A DNA stretch of 64,000 nucleotides from Prochlorococcus marinus str. MIT 9211 (GCF_000018585.1 NC_009976.1:62001-126000), one strand, 5' to 3'; numbered from the stretch's first letter, positions 35,251-44,804 are shown. Numbers and translations are program-made. The notes: generated by a model not told the origin, from the sequence alone.

Positions 35251-37080
35251 ATGGATGAGTTAATAGTGGTTTTAGAAAACCCTCAGGCGCTAATAACTTT
35301 GGGAGTTTTGGTATTAGCAGTAGTGCTATTTATTAGTGGTTTGCTTGCACCTGAATTAACCGGTCTTTTAAGTGTGGCGTTGTTAATGGCTACAGGAGTC
35401 CTGTCACCTCACAAGGCTTTATCTGGTTTTGGTAGTCCAGCCTTGATAACTTTAATGGGATTGTTCGCTGTATCTGCAGCACTATTTAAAAGTGGTGCGT
35501 TAGATAGATTGCGAGAATTTATAGCTTCAGAAAGTATTAGAACTCCTCGTCGTTTAATTGCATTTTTAGGCTTTATTGTAGCTCCCATATCAGGGATAGT
35601 TCCTAATACACCTGTAGTTGCATCACTTTTACCTGTGATAGAAGCTTGGTGTTTTAAACGCAAACTTTCCCCTTCCAGGGTATTACTACCTCTTTCCTTT
35701 GCAACAGTTTTAGGAGGCACTCTTACTTTATTAGGTAGCTCGGTGAATCTATTGGTTAGTGATATAAGTCAGCAACTTGGGTATGGGTCTTTAGAATTAT
35801 TTAGTTTCACTGCGATAGGTGTTCCAATTTGGCTGGTGGGGACAGCTTATTTATTGTTAGCGCCTCAAAGACTGTTGCCTGACCGAGGAAGAGATAATGG
35901 GGAATTTGGAGGTAGTGCAGACCAGACGGGATACTTCACTGAAGTGACTATTCCCATAGATTCAGATTTAGTTGGACAGTCTCTGCATAACAGTAGATTG
36001 CAACGTCGATTTGATGTTGATGTTTTGGAGCTTCAAAGGGGAAAGGAAAGATTGCTTCCCCCGCTCGCAGATAGAACTATTGAGCCTGGAGATAGATTAT
36101 TGCTTCGTGTGACTCGTGCAGATTTATTGCGTCTTCAGCAAGAACATACTGTTCAGTTGGCTAAACAGAATTTTGTCAATGCTTCAGAGGAGCAAGTGGA
36201 GCCGTTTTTACGAGAAGGTCAAAAAACAGTTGAGGTTCTTCTTCCAGCAGGATCAACCTTGGCTGGTGCGAGTTTGAGAGAATTAAGATTTCGACAACGC
36301 CATAATGCAACTGTCTTAGCTCTTAGGCGAGGACAGCAGACTGTCCAAGAACGTTTAGGTCAAGCAATTTTGCGAGAAGGAGATGTATTGCTTTTACAAG
36401 CTCCGATAGATTCAATTCGTGGACTGCAGGCTAGTAATGATTTGCTTGTCTTAGATCAATTTGAAAATGACTTGCCTACTATCAGACGCAAGCCAATTAC
36501 CATTGGCATTGCTATTGCGATGGTTCTCTTACCTGCCCTTACTTCCCTGCCATTAGTTGCATCCGTTTTGATAGCAATGATTCTAATGGTTGTTAGTGGT
36601 TGTTTGCGCCCTGCAGAGGTGCAGAGTTCTATACGTCTAGATGTAATTCTCTTGCTGGGGTCTCTATCTAGTTTTAGTGTTGCGATGCAGGCGACAGGGT
36701 TAGCTGATGCTTTTGCTGCAACTCTTGAGTATTGGTTAAAGGGATTACCTACATATTTTTCTTTACTAGTTGTTTTCTTTGCTACGACTATAGTTACTCA
36801 GTTTATTAGTAATGCTGCTTCAGTAGCTTTACTGGCACCAGTTGCAGTTCAGCTTGCTTCGGGAATGAACTTACCTCCCATGGCTCTTTTGATGACAGTT
36901 TTATTTGGCGCGAGTCAATCTTTTCTGACACCTATGGGGTACCAAACAAATTTAATGGTTTTTGGCCCTGGTAGGTATCGTTTCCTTGATGTGACTAGAT
37001 ATGGAGCTGGATTGACTGCATTAATGACTCTCATTGTTCCTTTATTAATTATTTGGCAATACGGAGGAACTTTTAGGTAA
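35251..37080 (+). CDS. SLC13/DASS-type anion-sodium symporter with two TrkA-C (RCK_C) domains
   Basis: The 609-aa protein has membrane helices in residues 10-205, two soluble TrkA-C repeats (about 225-300 and 320-395, each ending in a G-D-x-L-L-L motif such as EPGDRLLLRV and REGDVLLLQAP), and membrane helices again to the end. Family signatures include VPNTPVVASLLPV and SNAASVALLAPVAV with the SNT/SNA-like ion site. Relatives carry sulphate or dicarboxylates with sodium; the RCK_C domains may sense nucleotides. It sits 42 bp before ktrB, so a role in sodium/potassium balance is a fair alternative. Confidence 0.85.
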   Translation: MDELIVVLENPQALITLGVLVLAVVLFISGLLAPELTGLLSVALLMATGVLSPHKALSGFGSPALITLMGLFAVSAALFKSGALDRLREFIASESIRTPRRLIAFLGFIVAPISGIVPNTPVVASLLPVIEAWCFKRKLSPSRVLLPLSFATVLGGTLTLLGSSVNLLVSDISQQLGYGSLELFSFTAIGVPIWLVGTAYLLLAPQRLLPDRGRDNGEFGGSADQTGYFTEVTIPIDSDLVGQSLHNSRLQRRFDVDVLELQRGKERLLPPLADRTIEPGDRLLLRVTRADLLRLQQEHTVQLAKQNFVNASEEQVEPFLREGQKTVEVLLPAGSTLAGASLRELRFRQRHNATVLALRRGQQTVQERLGQAILREGDVLLLQAPIDSIRGLQASNDLLVLDQFENDLPTIRRKPITIGIAIAMVLLPALTSLPLVASVLIAMILMVVSGCLRPAEVQSSIRLDVILLLGSLSSFSVAMQATGLADAFAATLEYWLKGLPTYFSLLVVFFATTIVTQFISNAASVALLAPVAVQLASGMNLPPMALLMTVLFGASQSFLTPMGYQTNLMVFGPGRYRFLDVTRYGAGLTALMTLIVPLLIIWQYGGTFR

Positions 37081-37122
37081 ATACTGGTTATGGAAAGTCT
37101 TTTTTTCTTTAGTTATTAAACA

Positions 37123-38526
37123 GTGCGCTTCTCTAAAACAATTAATTTAAAACAAGCTTGGTATAGACGCTTAAGTGTTCCTCAGTTCACTATTGCTACT
37201 GGCTTTTTGATTGTTGTGGTTGGTACTTTCATTTTGGCTACTCCTCTTTGTTCTAAAGAAGATGTTGGACTTTGGGAATCTTTTTTTACGGCTACTTCAG
37301 CCATAACTGTGACAGGCTTAACAATCATCGATATAGGTAATGATTTAACGATATTTGGTCAAATGATTTTGGCGTTACTGCTTTTAATTGGTGGCTTAGG
37401 CCTAATGGCGATAACGACTTTTTTACAAGGCTTTGTTATTAGTGGAACAGAATTGAGAACTCGTCTAGATAAAGGTAAAACATTGGATGAGTTTGGTGTA
37501 GGTGGTGTTGGTAAAACTTTCAGAGGCATTGTGTTAACTGCTACTGTGTTGATTTGTATTGGTGCATTTTTTCTTTTTTACTTTGGCTTTAACAATATTT
37601 CTAATTTAAGAGAAAGGTTTTGGGCAGCACTTTTCCATAGCATCTCTGCTTATAACAATGCTGGCTTTGGATTATGGGCAGACAGCATGCAGTCATATAG
37701 AAATAATTGGGTAGTCAATGTTGTAGTTATTTTGTTAATAATTTTAGGTGGACTAGGTTGGCGAGTTACAAGCGATTTATGGATGAATCGTAAAAATTTT
37801 TCTTTCCGCAAATTAAGTCTTCATACTCGCTTAGTAATAAGGACATCGGCACTTTTAATTACTTTAGGAACAGTTGGATTATTAGTAACTGAGTCGATTG
37901 GCCAAGGCTATTTCTTTTCTGAGATAAGCTTGCTAGAAAGATTAGTTACTTCTTTGTTTGAATCTGTGAGTGCGAGAACTGCTGGGTTTACTAATATGCC
38001 TATTTCAGTTCAAAGTATTACTGACTCAGGACTTTTACTTTTAATGACTTTAATGTTTATAGGAGCTAGTCCAGGCGGAACAGGGGGGGGTATTAAGACT
38101 ACTACTATTGCGGCTTTGATGGCTGCAACTAGATCAACTTTGAGAGGCCAGGATGATGTAATTATCCGTAATCGACAAATTTCAGATAAAATTGTTTTAA
38201 AGGCAGTCGGTATTACGGTTGGATCTCTTGTTTTTGTTTTAGTGATGGCTTTGTTAATAACAATGAATAATAGTTTTGAGGGTAAAGAGCTTTTTTCATT
38301 TTTGGAAATACTGTTTACTTGTATCTCTGCATTTGCAACTGTAGGTTTTGATCTTGGTGTAACAGAACAATTAAGTCACTTTGGTCAATTTGTACTTGTG
38401 GTAGGAATGTTTGTAGGAAGACTTGGCATTCTTTTATTGTTAAGTGCTATTTGGCAAATGCTTAATACAGGAAGTATGCATATTCATAACCGTGTTGGCT
38501 ATCCAAGAGAGGATCTTTATGTTTGA
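37123..38526 (+). CDS. ktrB: Sodium-dependent potassium uptake channel subunit KtrB
   Basis: The 467-aa membrane protein starts at GTG 37123 and shows the four pore-loop repeats of the Trk/Ktr/HKT superfamily, each with the filter Gly: SAITVTGLTIID near residue 63, SAYNNAGFGLW near 178, SARTAGFTNM near 288 and SAFATVGFDLGV near 405. The third-repeat loop GASPGGTGGGIKT is the gating loop typical of KtrB. It forms a K+ channel gated by KtrA. It is followed by ktrA 24 bp downstream. Confidence 0.93.
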   Translation: MRFSKTINLKQAWYRRLSVPQFTIATGFLIVVVGTFILATPLCSKEDVGLWESFFTATSAITVTGLTIIDIGNDLTIFGQMILALLLLIGGLGLMAITTFLQGFVISGTELRTRLDKGKTLDEFGVGGVGKTFRGIVLTATVLICIGAFFLFYFGFNNISNLRERFWAALFHSISAYNNAGFGLWADSMQSYRNNWVVNVVVILLIILGGLGWRVTSDLWMNRKNFSFRKLSLHTRLVIRTSALLITLGTVGLLVTESIGQGYFFSEISLLERLVTSLFESVSARTAGFTNMPISVQSITDSGLLLLMTLMFIGASPGGTGGGIKTTTIAALMAATRSTLRGQDDVIIRNRQISDKIVLKAVGITVGSLVFVLVMALLITMNNSFEGKELFSFLEILFTCISAFATVGFDLGVTEQLSHFGQFVLVVGMFVGRLGILLLLSAIWQMLNTGSMHIHNRVGYPREDLYV

Positions 38527-38550
38527 ATTTTTCTTGATTGAGGCAGAATT

Positions 38551-39255
38551 ATGAGTGAATGGTGGCAATGGTTGCCTAAAAAAGAAGGCGATTCACTTGG
38601 GTTCGCCGTAGTAGGCATTGGTCGTTTTGGTAGTGCCGTTTGCCGGGAACTACTTCGTAATGGAGCTGATGTTCTCGCAGTCGATCTTTCTGAGAAAGCT
38701 ATTGATGAGTTAAGGCAACTTGAACCTTCTATAGAGGCTAGAGTTGTCGATTCTACTGATGAAGAATCGATGAGAGAAGCAGGTGTGCTTGAAATGGGGA
38801 CAGTAGTCGTTGGTATTAGTGAGCCAATCGAGGCGAGTATTACAACTACATTGATTGCAAAAGATACAGACGGAAGTCGTGTTCAACAGGTAATTGCTAG
38901 AGCCACTAGTGATTTACACGAAAGAATGTTGAAACGAGTAGGTGCAGATAGGGTTGTTTTCCCTTCAAGAATGCAAGGCGAACGCCTCGGCCTCGAATTG
39001 GTTAGACCAAATTTGATAGAGCGATTGGAATTAGATGATCAAACAGGAATTGATGAAATAAAGGTTCCTGCAATTTTTATAGGACGCTCTCTTCGGGATC
39101 TTAATCTTCGTAAGAATTATCTTGTGAATGTTTTAGCAGCAGGACCAGCAGAGCGTTTAACAGTGAATCCTCCTGCTAAATATATTTTGGAGGAAGACCA
39201 TGTTTTAGTGGTTATGGGTTTAATGGAAGATTTGCAAAAACTACCCCAAGTTTGA
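38551..39255 (+). CDS. ktrA: Potassium uptake regulatory subunit KtrA
   Basis: The 234-aa RCK protein has a Rossmann NAD/ATP-binding site [18 protein letters not shown] near residue 19, acidic residue after beta 2 (DVLAVDLSE) and a C-terminal RCK_C domain ([16 protein letters not shown] near 170, ending [10 protein letters not shown]). An octameric ring of KtrA gates KtrB and responds to ATP/ADP. ATG at 38551. It follows ktrB directly and anmK starts 10 bp after it. Confidence 0.94.
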   Translation: MSEWWQWLPKKEGDSLGFAVVGIGRFGSAVCRELLRNGADVLAVDLSEKAIDELRQLEPSIEARVVDSTDEESMREAGVLEMGTVVVGISEPIEASITTTLIAKDTDGSRVQQVIARATSDLHERMLKRVGADRVVFPSRMQGERLGLELVRPNLIERLELDDQTGIDEIKVPAIFIGRSLRDLNLRKNYLVNVLAAGPAERLTVNPPAKYILEEDHVLVVMGLMEDLQKLPQV

Positions 39256-39265
39256 AGAACTAGGC

Positions 39266-40405
39266 ATGTATGTTTTGGGGATGATGAGTGGCACCAGTGC
39301 TGATGGTGTAGATACTGTTTTAGCTGAATTTACGGGTAATCCAGATCAACCGCAGTGGAGGATTATCAATTCAACTTCACATGAATATCCCAATAATTTA
39401 AAGCAGGCGATTATTGATTTTGGCCAAGGATGCAGTTTTAGTAGTCAACAGTTCATCGAGCTATCAGAAGCGATTACCGAGTTTTATGCAATGGCCGCAA
39501 AGAGTTGTGACCCCAAAGGCATTGCTTTAATTGCGGGATGTCATGGCCAGACCGTTTTTCATAGGCCTCCATCTGGTGCAAAGCGTGGCTCCAGTCTGCA
39601 AATACTTCAAGCCCCTTTATTGGCAATTCTTATTGATAAAACTGTTATTTACGACTTCAGATCTAAAGACTTAGCTTTAGGCGGGCAAGGTGCACCTTTG
39701 GTTCCATTACTTGATGCAGCCTTAATAGGAGCATGCACAGGCTGGAGAGCAGTGCTCAATTTAGGAGGCATCGCAAATATTTCTCTTATTCCACCAAGGT
39801 CTGGCCCTGACAAGACTTCTCCAGTATTGGGCTGGGATTGTGGACCTGCAAATACTTTAATTGATCTTGCAGTGCAGCAGAGAACTAATCATGAACTCTA
39901 TTTTGACCATGATGGATTGATTGCGCTAAATGGATCTCCTGATTTTGATGCAATCGAACAGTGGTTAAATGAACCCTTTTTCAAAAAACCCCCTCCTAAA
40001 TCAACTGGCAGAGAGCAATTTGGTTTAAAGGATTTAGAAAGGCGGATGACTCAGATAAATCGCTCTTCTACAAAAGATTTAGTTTCAACTTTGACCATCT
40101 TTTCTGCGTGTGTCATTGCTCAGGATTTGCACAATTTATATAAATCTAAAATGATCAAACCTATCGAACTATTTATCGCAGGAGGAGGATCTGAAAATCC
40201 AGTCTTGTTTAGAGAAATTCAACTTAGATGTAGAGGTATGAGAGTAAGAAGTATTGGTGAAATAGGTATTCCAGTTAAGTCTAGAGAACCTTTAACATTT
40301 GCATTGCTGGCATGGTGGCACCTTTTAAATAAACCAGGCTCTTCAACAGCTATTACTGGAGTATCAAAAGGAGCTGTTTTAGGTGTGCAAGTTCACCCAA
40401 ATTAA
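39266..40405 (+). CDS. anmK: Anhydro-N-acetylmuramic acid kinase
   Basis: The 379-aa sugar-kinase-fold protein begins [20 protein letters not shown], the signature phosphate loop of AnmK, and carries [10 protein letters not shown] near residue 92, [16 protein letters not shown] near 135, [10 protein letters not shown] and [12 protein letters not shown]. It phosphorylates and opens 1,6-anhydro-MurNAc during recycling of cell-wall fragments. ATG at 39266, 10 bp after ktrA, so it probably shares its transcript. Confidence 0.95.
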   Translation: MYVLGMMSGTSADGVDTVLAEFTGNPDQPQWRIINSTSHEYPNNLKQAIIDFGQGCSFSSQQFIELSEAITEFYAMAAKSCDPKGIALIAGCHGQTVFHRPPSGAKRGSSLQILQAPLLAILIDKTVIYDFRSKDLALGGQGAPLVPLLDAALIGACTGWRAVLNLGGIANISLIPPRSGPDKTSPVLGWDCGPANTLIDLAVQQRTNHELYFDHDGLIALNGSPDFDAIEQWLNEPFFKKPPPKSTGREQFGLKDLERRMTQINRSSTKDLVSTLTIFSACVIAQDLHNLYKSKMIKPIELFIAGGGSENPVLFREIQLRCRGMRVRSIGEIGIPVKSREPLTFALLAWWHLLNKPGSSTAITGVSKGAVLGVQVHPN

Positions 40406-40409
40406 ATTT

Positions 40410-40709
40410 TTAGGGTTTGTATAGCTTGAATCTTCTTGGTGCACCTCTTAATCGCCTGATTTGCTGAGCTTCTAATGAAGAAATAAACTGTTCAGTACTC
40501 TCTTCAGATAAATGCTTGGCATTAGAAAAACTTTCAGTTGCTTTAAAACGTTGTAATCCTTCTTGAATAAGAACTTTAGCCATATTGCTGACTGTTCTAG
40601 ATTCTTTTTCTGCTAAACAACTCAACTCATCACATAAGTTTTCTGGTAGTACGACTTGTATGCGTGGCGACTTTGGCTTACCACTTGATGAATTTTGACG
40701 GGTAGCCAT
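40410..40709 (-). CDS. Ribbon-helix-helix (CopG/Arc-type) DNA-binding protein
   Basis: The 99-aa protein has a basic N-terminal arm and then RIQVVLPENLCDELSCLAEK followed by ESRTVSNMAKVLIQEGLQRF, the beta-strand / helix / turn / helix pattern of ribbon-helix-helix repressors, in residues 15-55. The rest is polar with a basic end (RRLRGAPRRFKLYKP). RHH proteins bind as dimers to short repeats, often near their own promoter; an inverted repeat lies 8-42 bp upstream of the start. No toxin gene is adjacent, so an antitoxin role is not supported. Confidence 0.8.
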   Translation of the reverse strand: MATRQNSSSGKPKSPRIQVVLPENLCDELSCLAEKESRTVSNMAKVLIQEGLQRFKATESFSNAKHLSEESTEQFISSLEAQQIRRLRGAPRRFKLYKP

Positions 40710-40716
40710 GACCCAC

Positions 40717-40751
40717 TATCAGTAACGGGTAATAAATAGTGTACACTGATA
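40717..40751. promoter_or_regulatory. Candidate operator upstream of the RHH gene
   Basis: TATCAGT (40717-40723) and ACTGATA (40745-40751) form a 7-bp inverted repeat, and between them lies a 10-bp palindrome AGTGTACACT (40738-40747) that overlaps the right arm. This cluster starts 8 bp from the RHH start codon and fits self-regulation by the RHH protein. The link is inferred from position only. Confidence 0.4.
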
Positions 40752-40906
40752 TGCAAGGATAGTATCCACGAGTATGATTTCCTTAAGTTCGCATGGCCTT
40801 CCTCACTCCAACTTAATAAGGCTGTTTCGAGTCATCTTTTGATGGCAAGAGGAGACATCCTCGAATATCCGATTGATTTTTATCAAGTTAGTAAAAGGAT
40901 TTTTTA

Positions 40907-41275
40907 ATGGCTAAACCAATGCTCCCAAAGTCACCTAGTAGTAGATCTAGATCGCATTCATCACAATCTATTGAGAATAAGGTTGCTTCTAAGGTTAGAG
41001 CTAGTCGTAAGCGTCGCAGGACCTCTGACAATAGTGATGTCCTAGTCTCTGCTGTAATTAGTTCATATCTTTTGACTCATTTGCACCATGTTTTACAAAA
41101 AGCGGAATATGGAGCGATGCAAGAAGGCAGAGGTGCTCAAGCAGCTAATTTTGCTCAATTGAGGAAAGTACTTTGTATGGATGCTAGGAGTATGCAGGAT
41201 GCCTCCGCTTTGGGTTTTGTAGATGGTGATTGTAAAAAGTTTTCTGATTCCAATTTCGGGTCAAAAGTTGCTTAA
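40907..41275 (+). CDS. Conserved hypothetical protein with basic N-terminus
   Basis: The 122-aa protein has a Ser/Arg/Lys-rich first 45 residues (with RASRKRRRTS) that look disordered and could bind nucleic acid, then a helical domain with VSAVISSYLLTHLHHVLQKA and AANFAQLRKVLCMDARSMQD. I recognise no family. ATG at 40907, after a good purine-rich stretch AAAAGGA. It is divergent from the RHH gene across a 197-bp gap and is followed 32 bp later by a 76-aa gene. Confidence 0.7.
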   Translation: MAKPMLPKSPSSRSRSHSSQSIENKVASKVRASRKRRRTSDNSDVLVSAVISSYLLTHLHHVLQKAEYGAMQEGRGAQAANFAQLRKVLCMDARSMQDASALGFVDGDCKKFSDSNFGSKVA

Positions 41276-41307
41276 TTGAATAGGGTTAATTAGATACATC
41301 AAATCTT

Positions 41308-41538
41308 ATGGGCAGCAATGCCGCTAAGCTCTATCAAAAGATAGAAGCAGATCCTTCATATACAAAGATGCTTTTTCGTCAAGCTCTTCAAGACCCTCAA
41401 GGTGCTGTTAAAGCAATTTGTGAAATAGGCGAACATCTTGGTTTGCCTGTTACTGAGGAAGAAGTTAAAACCTATATTTCGACTCTGGATGATTTTGAAA
41501 CGAAACAATGGCTGATTAAAGCTAGAGGAGGTTTATAA
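41308..41538 (+). CDS. Small helical protein, weakly Nif11-like
   Basis: The 76-aa protein reads LYQKIEADPSYTKMLFRQAL, then DPQGAVKAICEIGEHLGLPV, then TEEEVKTYISTLDD and ends KARGGL. The plan (short helices, D-P near the middle, a G-hydrophobic-x-hydrophobic turn followed by T-x-E-E-hydrophobic) resembles the Nif11 domain, which also forms leaders of some cyanobacterial peptide precursors. There is no cysteine-rich core after the Gly-Gly and no modifying enzyme nearby, so a peptide-precursor role is not supported. ATG at 41308. Confidence 0.65.
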   Translation: MGSNAAKLYQKIEADPSYTKMLFRQALQDPQGAVKAICEIGEHLGLPVTEEEVKTYISTLDDFETKQWLIKARGGL

Positions 41539-41540
41539 AT

Positions 41541-41705
41541 TCAATGAGAATTTTTTGTAGAGGATTTTTCTTTTACTAGAGGTGCCTTAGGTGCTTCTCG
41601 TTTGTCATAGCCCCCTCCCCCTGCCAAAGTCCAAAAAAACCAGTAGCTAGGAATAGCCAACGCTGCGGCTAAGATGATCCCTGTAATTTGTTCCAGTCTT
41701 ACCAT
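41541..41705 (-). CDS. 54-aa single-span membrane protein, unrecognised
   Basis: On the minus strand ATG at 41705 opens 54 codons: MVRLEQITGIILAAALAIPS leads into a span that ends WFFWTLAGGGG, followed by a polar, Lys-rich tail (REAPKAPLVKEKSS). It is convergent with the 76-aa gene, the stops only 2 bp apart, and divergent from the ABC-F gene. Such tight fit into a gap and the clear topology support a real gene. I do not recognise the family. Confidence 0.6.
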   Translation of the reverse strand: MVRLEQITGIILAAALAIPSYWFFWTLAGGGGYDKREAPKAPLVKEKSSTKNSH

Positions 41706-41789
41706 TTCTGTAGACCCGGAATGATTAATATTTAAAGTCGGGGCTTCTTGGTAATTCTAAAACTTACATACATTTGAGGGTTGCTATTA

Positions 41790-43517
41790 GTGATAAGACT
41801 TGAACGAGTTACTAAAATTTATCCGACAGGTGAAGTCCTTAAAGATATTACTTGGGAAATCAAGGCTGGCCAAAGAGTTGGTCTAGTAGGCGTTAATGGT
41901 GCAGGTAAATCTACACAACTTAAAATTATCTTTGGTTTAGAACAGCCCACGAGCGGGGAAGTTGTTCGTCAGGGAGAACCATGTATTGCTTATTTAAAGC
42001 AAGAATTTGATGTTGATACTTCTAGAACAGTTAGAGAGGAATTGTTTCAGGCATTTGCTGATGCAGCATTAATTTTAAATCAAAAACTTGTAGTTGAATC
42101 CGCAATGGAGACTCAAGCAGCATTAAAAGATGGAGAGTATTTAGATGGTTTAGTCAAAGAGTTAGGAATTCTTCAAGCAAAATTTGAAGCATTGAATGGT
42201 TATCAATTGGAGGCAAAAATAGAAAAATTATTACCAAAGATTGGTTTTAACTCTAAAGAAGCTGAGCAGTTAGTTGGTGATTACTCTGGTGGTTGGCAGA
42301 TGCGAATAGCATTAGGGAAGATTCTGCTCCAAGATCCTGACTTATTGTTGCTGGATGAGCCTACTAATCATTTAGATATAGAAACAATTGAATGGCTGGA
42401 AAGTTATTTGATAGAACAAAATGCAGCAATGGTTATCATTAGTCACGATAGGAAATTCTTAGATAAAATTTGTACACATATTGTTAATACTGAAAGAGGC
42501 AAATCCAGAACCTATTTAGGTAACTACACTTCTTATATAGAGCAAAAAATATTAGAAGAAGAATCTATGCAAGCAGCTTTTGAACGCCAACAAAAAGATT
42601 TGAATACTCAACAAGCTTATATTGATAGATTTAGGGCGAGTGCAACCAGAAGCACGCAAGCTAAAAGTCGTGAGAAGATGATTAGTAAAATTGATAGAAT
42701 AGAAGCACCATTACATAGTTTAAGTAAGCCTATATTTTCTTTTCCAAAAGCACCCAGACCAGGAAGAAAGGTTGCAAGTATAGAAGATTTATCGCTTACT
42801 TATGGTGAAAAGATTATTTTTCTTGGAGCCAATCTTCAGATTGAGCCTGGAGACCATATAGCACTTGTGGGTCCAAATGGATCAGGGAAATCAACTCTTC
42901 TTCGTTTGCTGATGGGATTAGAGAAGCCTGAAGACGGATTAATATCATTAGGTCCTCATAATATTATTCCAAATTATTTTGAACAAAATCAGTCAGAAGC
43001 GCTTGATCTTTCAAATACAGTAATTGAAACTTTATTTTCTGCAGTTCCTGATTGGACTCAAACGCAAGTTCGTTCTTTACTTGGAAATTTTGGCTTTACA
43101 AAAGATGAGGTTTTTAAGCATGTTGGAAATTTAAGTGGAGGAGAGAAAGCACGCTTGGCTTTGGCTTTAATAATTGTTAGACCATGTAATTTACTTTTAC
43201 TTGATGAACCTACAAATCACTTAGATATTCCTGCAAAGGAAATGTTGGAAAATGCGATTAGAGATTTTTCGGGCTCAGTAGTTATTGTGTCACATGATCG
43301 ATATTTTATCTCAAAAGTTGCCAATCGAATTGTTGAAATTAGAGATGGCCAAATGTTTCTTTATAGAGGCAATTATAATTATTTCTTGGATAAAAAAAAG
43401 GAGGAGGTAAAGCTTAAGCAAGAAGAGTTGGCATTAGCAGAGAAAGAAGCCAAGAGGATTGCTAATCGTGCAAATCAAAGAAAAAAGAAATTATTAAGGA
43501 AGCAAACCAGAAATTGA
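41790..43517 (+). CDS. ABC-F family ATPase (ribosome-associated, Uup/EttA/YheS type)
   Basis: From GTG 41790 the protein has 575 aa and starts MIRLERVTKIYPTGEVLKDI. It has two ATPase domains and no membrane spans: Walker A GVNGAGKSTQLK near residue 36 and [12 protein letters not shown] near 365, signatures YSGGWQMRIALGK and LSGGEKARLALAL, and two LLLLDEPTNHLDI Walker B motifs. The linker between the domains is helical and basic (SATRSTQAKSREKM). ABC-F proteins act on the ribosomal E site. The C-terminal Lys/Arg coiled coil points to a Uup-like member; DNA or ribosome target is open. Confidence 0.92.
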   Translation: MIRLERVTKIYPTGEVLKDITWEIKAGQRVGLVGVNGAGKSTQLKIIFGLEQPTSGEVVRQGEPCIAYLKQEFDVDTSRTVREELFQAFADAALILNQKLVVESAMETQAALKDGEYLDGLVKELGILQAKFEALNGYQLEAKIEKLLPKIGFNSKEAEQLVGDYSGGWQMRIALGKILLQDPDLLLLDEPTNHLDIETIEWLESYLIEQNAAMVIISHDRKFLDKICTHIVNTERGKSRTYLGNYTSYIEQKILEEESMQAAFERQQKDLNTQQAYIDRFRASATRSTQAKSREKMISKIDRIEAPLHSLSKPIFSFPKAPRPGRKVASIEDLSLTYGEKIIFLGANLQIEPGDHIALVGPNGSGKSTLLRLLMGLEKPEDGLISLGPHNIIPNYFEQNQSEALDLSNTVIETLFSAVPDWTQTQVRSLLGNFGFTKDEVFKHVGNLSGGEKARLALALIIVRPCNLLLLDEPTNHLDIPAKEMLENAIRDFSGSVVIVSHDRYFISKVANRIVEIRDGQMFLYRGNYNYFLDKKKEEVKLKQEELALAEKEAKRIANRANQRKKKLLRKQTRN

Positions 43518-43522
43518 TCCAA

Positions 43523-44665
43523 TTAATCTTTTTTGAAATTGCTTATATCTACTGGGAGTATAGAGACAGTTATCCTCCTTTTGTTTCTGACAAGCGTCAA
43601 TCTTAGCCTCTTACTCAATCCATTTTTATTAATTTTGTCAACTACATCTTGAGGACCATCAACTTTTATACCATTAATTGCAAGAATAATATCATTAACC
43701 TTTAGACCTTCTTTCTCAGCTGGACTTCCAGGAAGAATATTTATAATTTGTGCCCCTTTTGTAGAGATATAGTTGTCTTCAGGTTGATTTATTAAATAAG
43801 TAAGGTTTACTCCAATCATTGGATGGATGGCTTTGCCTCTTGCTACTAATTGACTTGCAATCTGAATTGCTTGATTGATAGGTATTGCAAAACCTAGGCC
43901 TGCCCCTGGGCCAGATCTGACTAATGTATTAATTCCTATTACTTCTCCATTAGAGTTTAGTAATGGACCACCAGAATTGCCTGGATTGATTGCTGCATCA
44001 GTTTGTATAAGCTTTAACCTTTTGTCTGCAATACCTAGCTGAGAAACATTTCTATTAAGGTTACTAATAATCCCTAGTGTCACTGTTTTTTCTAGACCAA
44101 AAGGACTTCCAACGGCAATAGCCCATTCACCTACAACAAGTTTGTCGGAATCGCCTAATTTTGCAATTGGCCATGGACCCTTTCCTTCTATACCTATCAC
44201 GGCTAGATCTGTGAGGGCGTCTTGACCGATCACCCTGGCTGGGAATCTTCTTCCATCTGACAAGCCAACAACTAATTTGTCAGTATTTTCAATCACATGT
44301 GCGTTAGTTAATACCAGACCTTTAGAAGAAAAAATCACTCCACTCCCATGACCTAGCTGCAATCTAGATTTGGGCATTTTTAATTTTGGCTGATTGAAAA
44401 ACCTCTCTAAAGAAGGATCTATAAAAAAATTGGGAGGGAAAAGATTATTTCTGGAAACTACTTGTCTTTGAGTCTCCACAGTAACGACAGCAGGTCCACT
44501 TTCGTTGATGGCTTCAGTAACAAAAGAGTTTTGAGATCTAACTGTTAATTGAGCTAATTTGAAATTTGTTGCAGCTGAAATTTGCTGAGTGCCATTAGTA
44601 AAAACATAGGCCCCAACAAGTAATACACCAAATCCTGATTCAGCAATGAGTTTCTTTAGACTCAT
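43523..44665 (-). CDS. Deg/HtrA-type serine protease with PDZ domain
   Basis: The 380-aa protein has an N-terminal hydrophobic signal or anchor (residues 8-25), a trypsin-like domain with the triad His123 (TNAHVIEN), Asp153 (DALTDLAVI) and Ser231 (NPGNSGGPL), and one PDZ domain from about residue 280 (GAQIINILPGSPAEKEGL, then GIKVDGPQDVVDKIN). Deg proteases act in the periplasm or thylakoid lumen on damaged proteins, including photosystem II. The single PDZ is normal for cyanobacterial HhoA/HhoB/HtrA. ATG at 44665. Confidence 0.94.
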   Translation of the reverse strand: MSLKKLIAESGFGVLLVGAYVFTNGTQQISAATNFKLAQLTVRSQNSFVTEAINESGPAVVTVETQRQVVSRNNLFPPNFFIDPSLERFFNQPKLKMPKSRLQLGHGSGVIFSSKGLVLTNAHVIENTDKLVVGLSDGRRFPARVIGQDALTDLAVIGIEGKGPWPIAKLGDSDKLVVGEWAIAVGSPFGLEKTVTLGIISNLNRNVSQLGIADKRLKLIQTDAAINPGNSGGPLLNSNGEVIGINTLVRSGPGAGLGFAIPINQAIQIASQLVARGKAIHPMIGVNLTYLINQPEDNYISTKGAQIINILPGSPAEKEGLKVNDIILAINGIKVDGPQDVVDKINKNGLSKRLRLTLVRNKRRITVSILPVDISNFKKD

Positions 44666-44804
44666 CTATACCAAAAAGAAATTTTTTTGTTTACCAAACT
44701 AACCTATTAGGAAATTGCTATAGAAGGTTTCACTATTGATTTGTCTTTAGACCTAACCCTTTAAGATGAGTTGAGGAAACCAATCAAACTTCAGATGTGA
44801 ATAA

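Noticed and set aside
40410-41275. Toxin-antitoxin module around the RHH protein
   Set aside because: Neither neighbouring product resembles RelE/ParE, PIN or MazF toxins and the genes are divergent with a wide gap.
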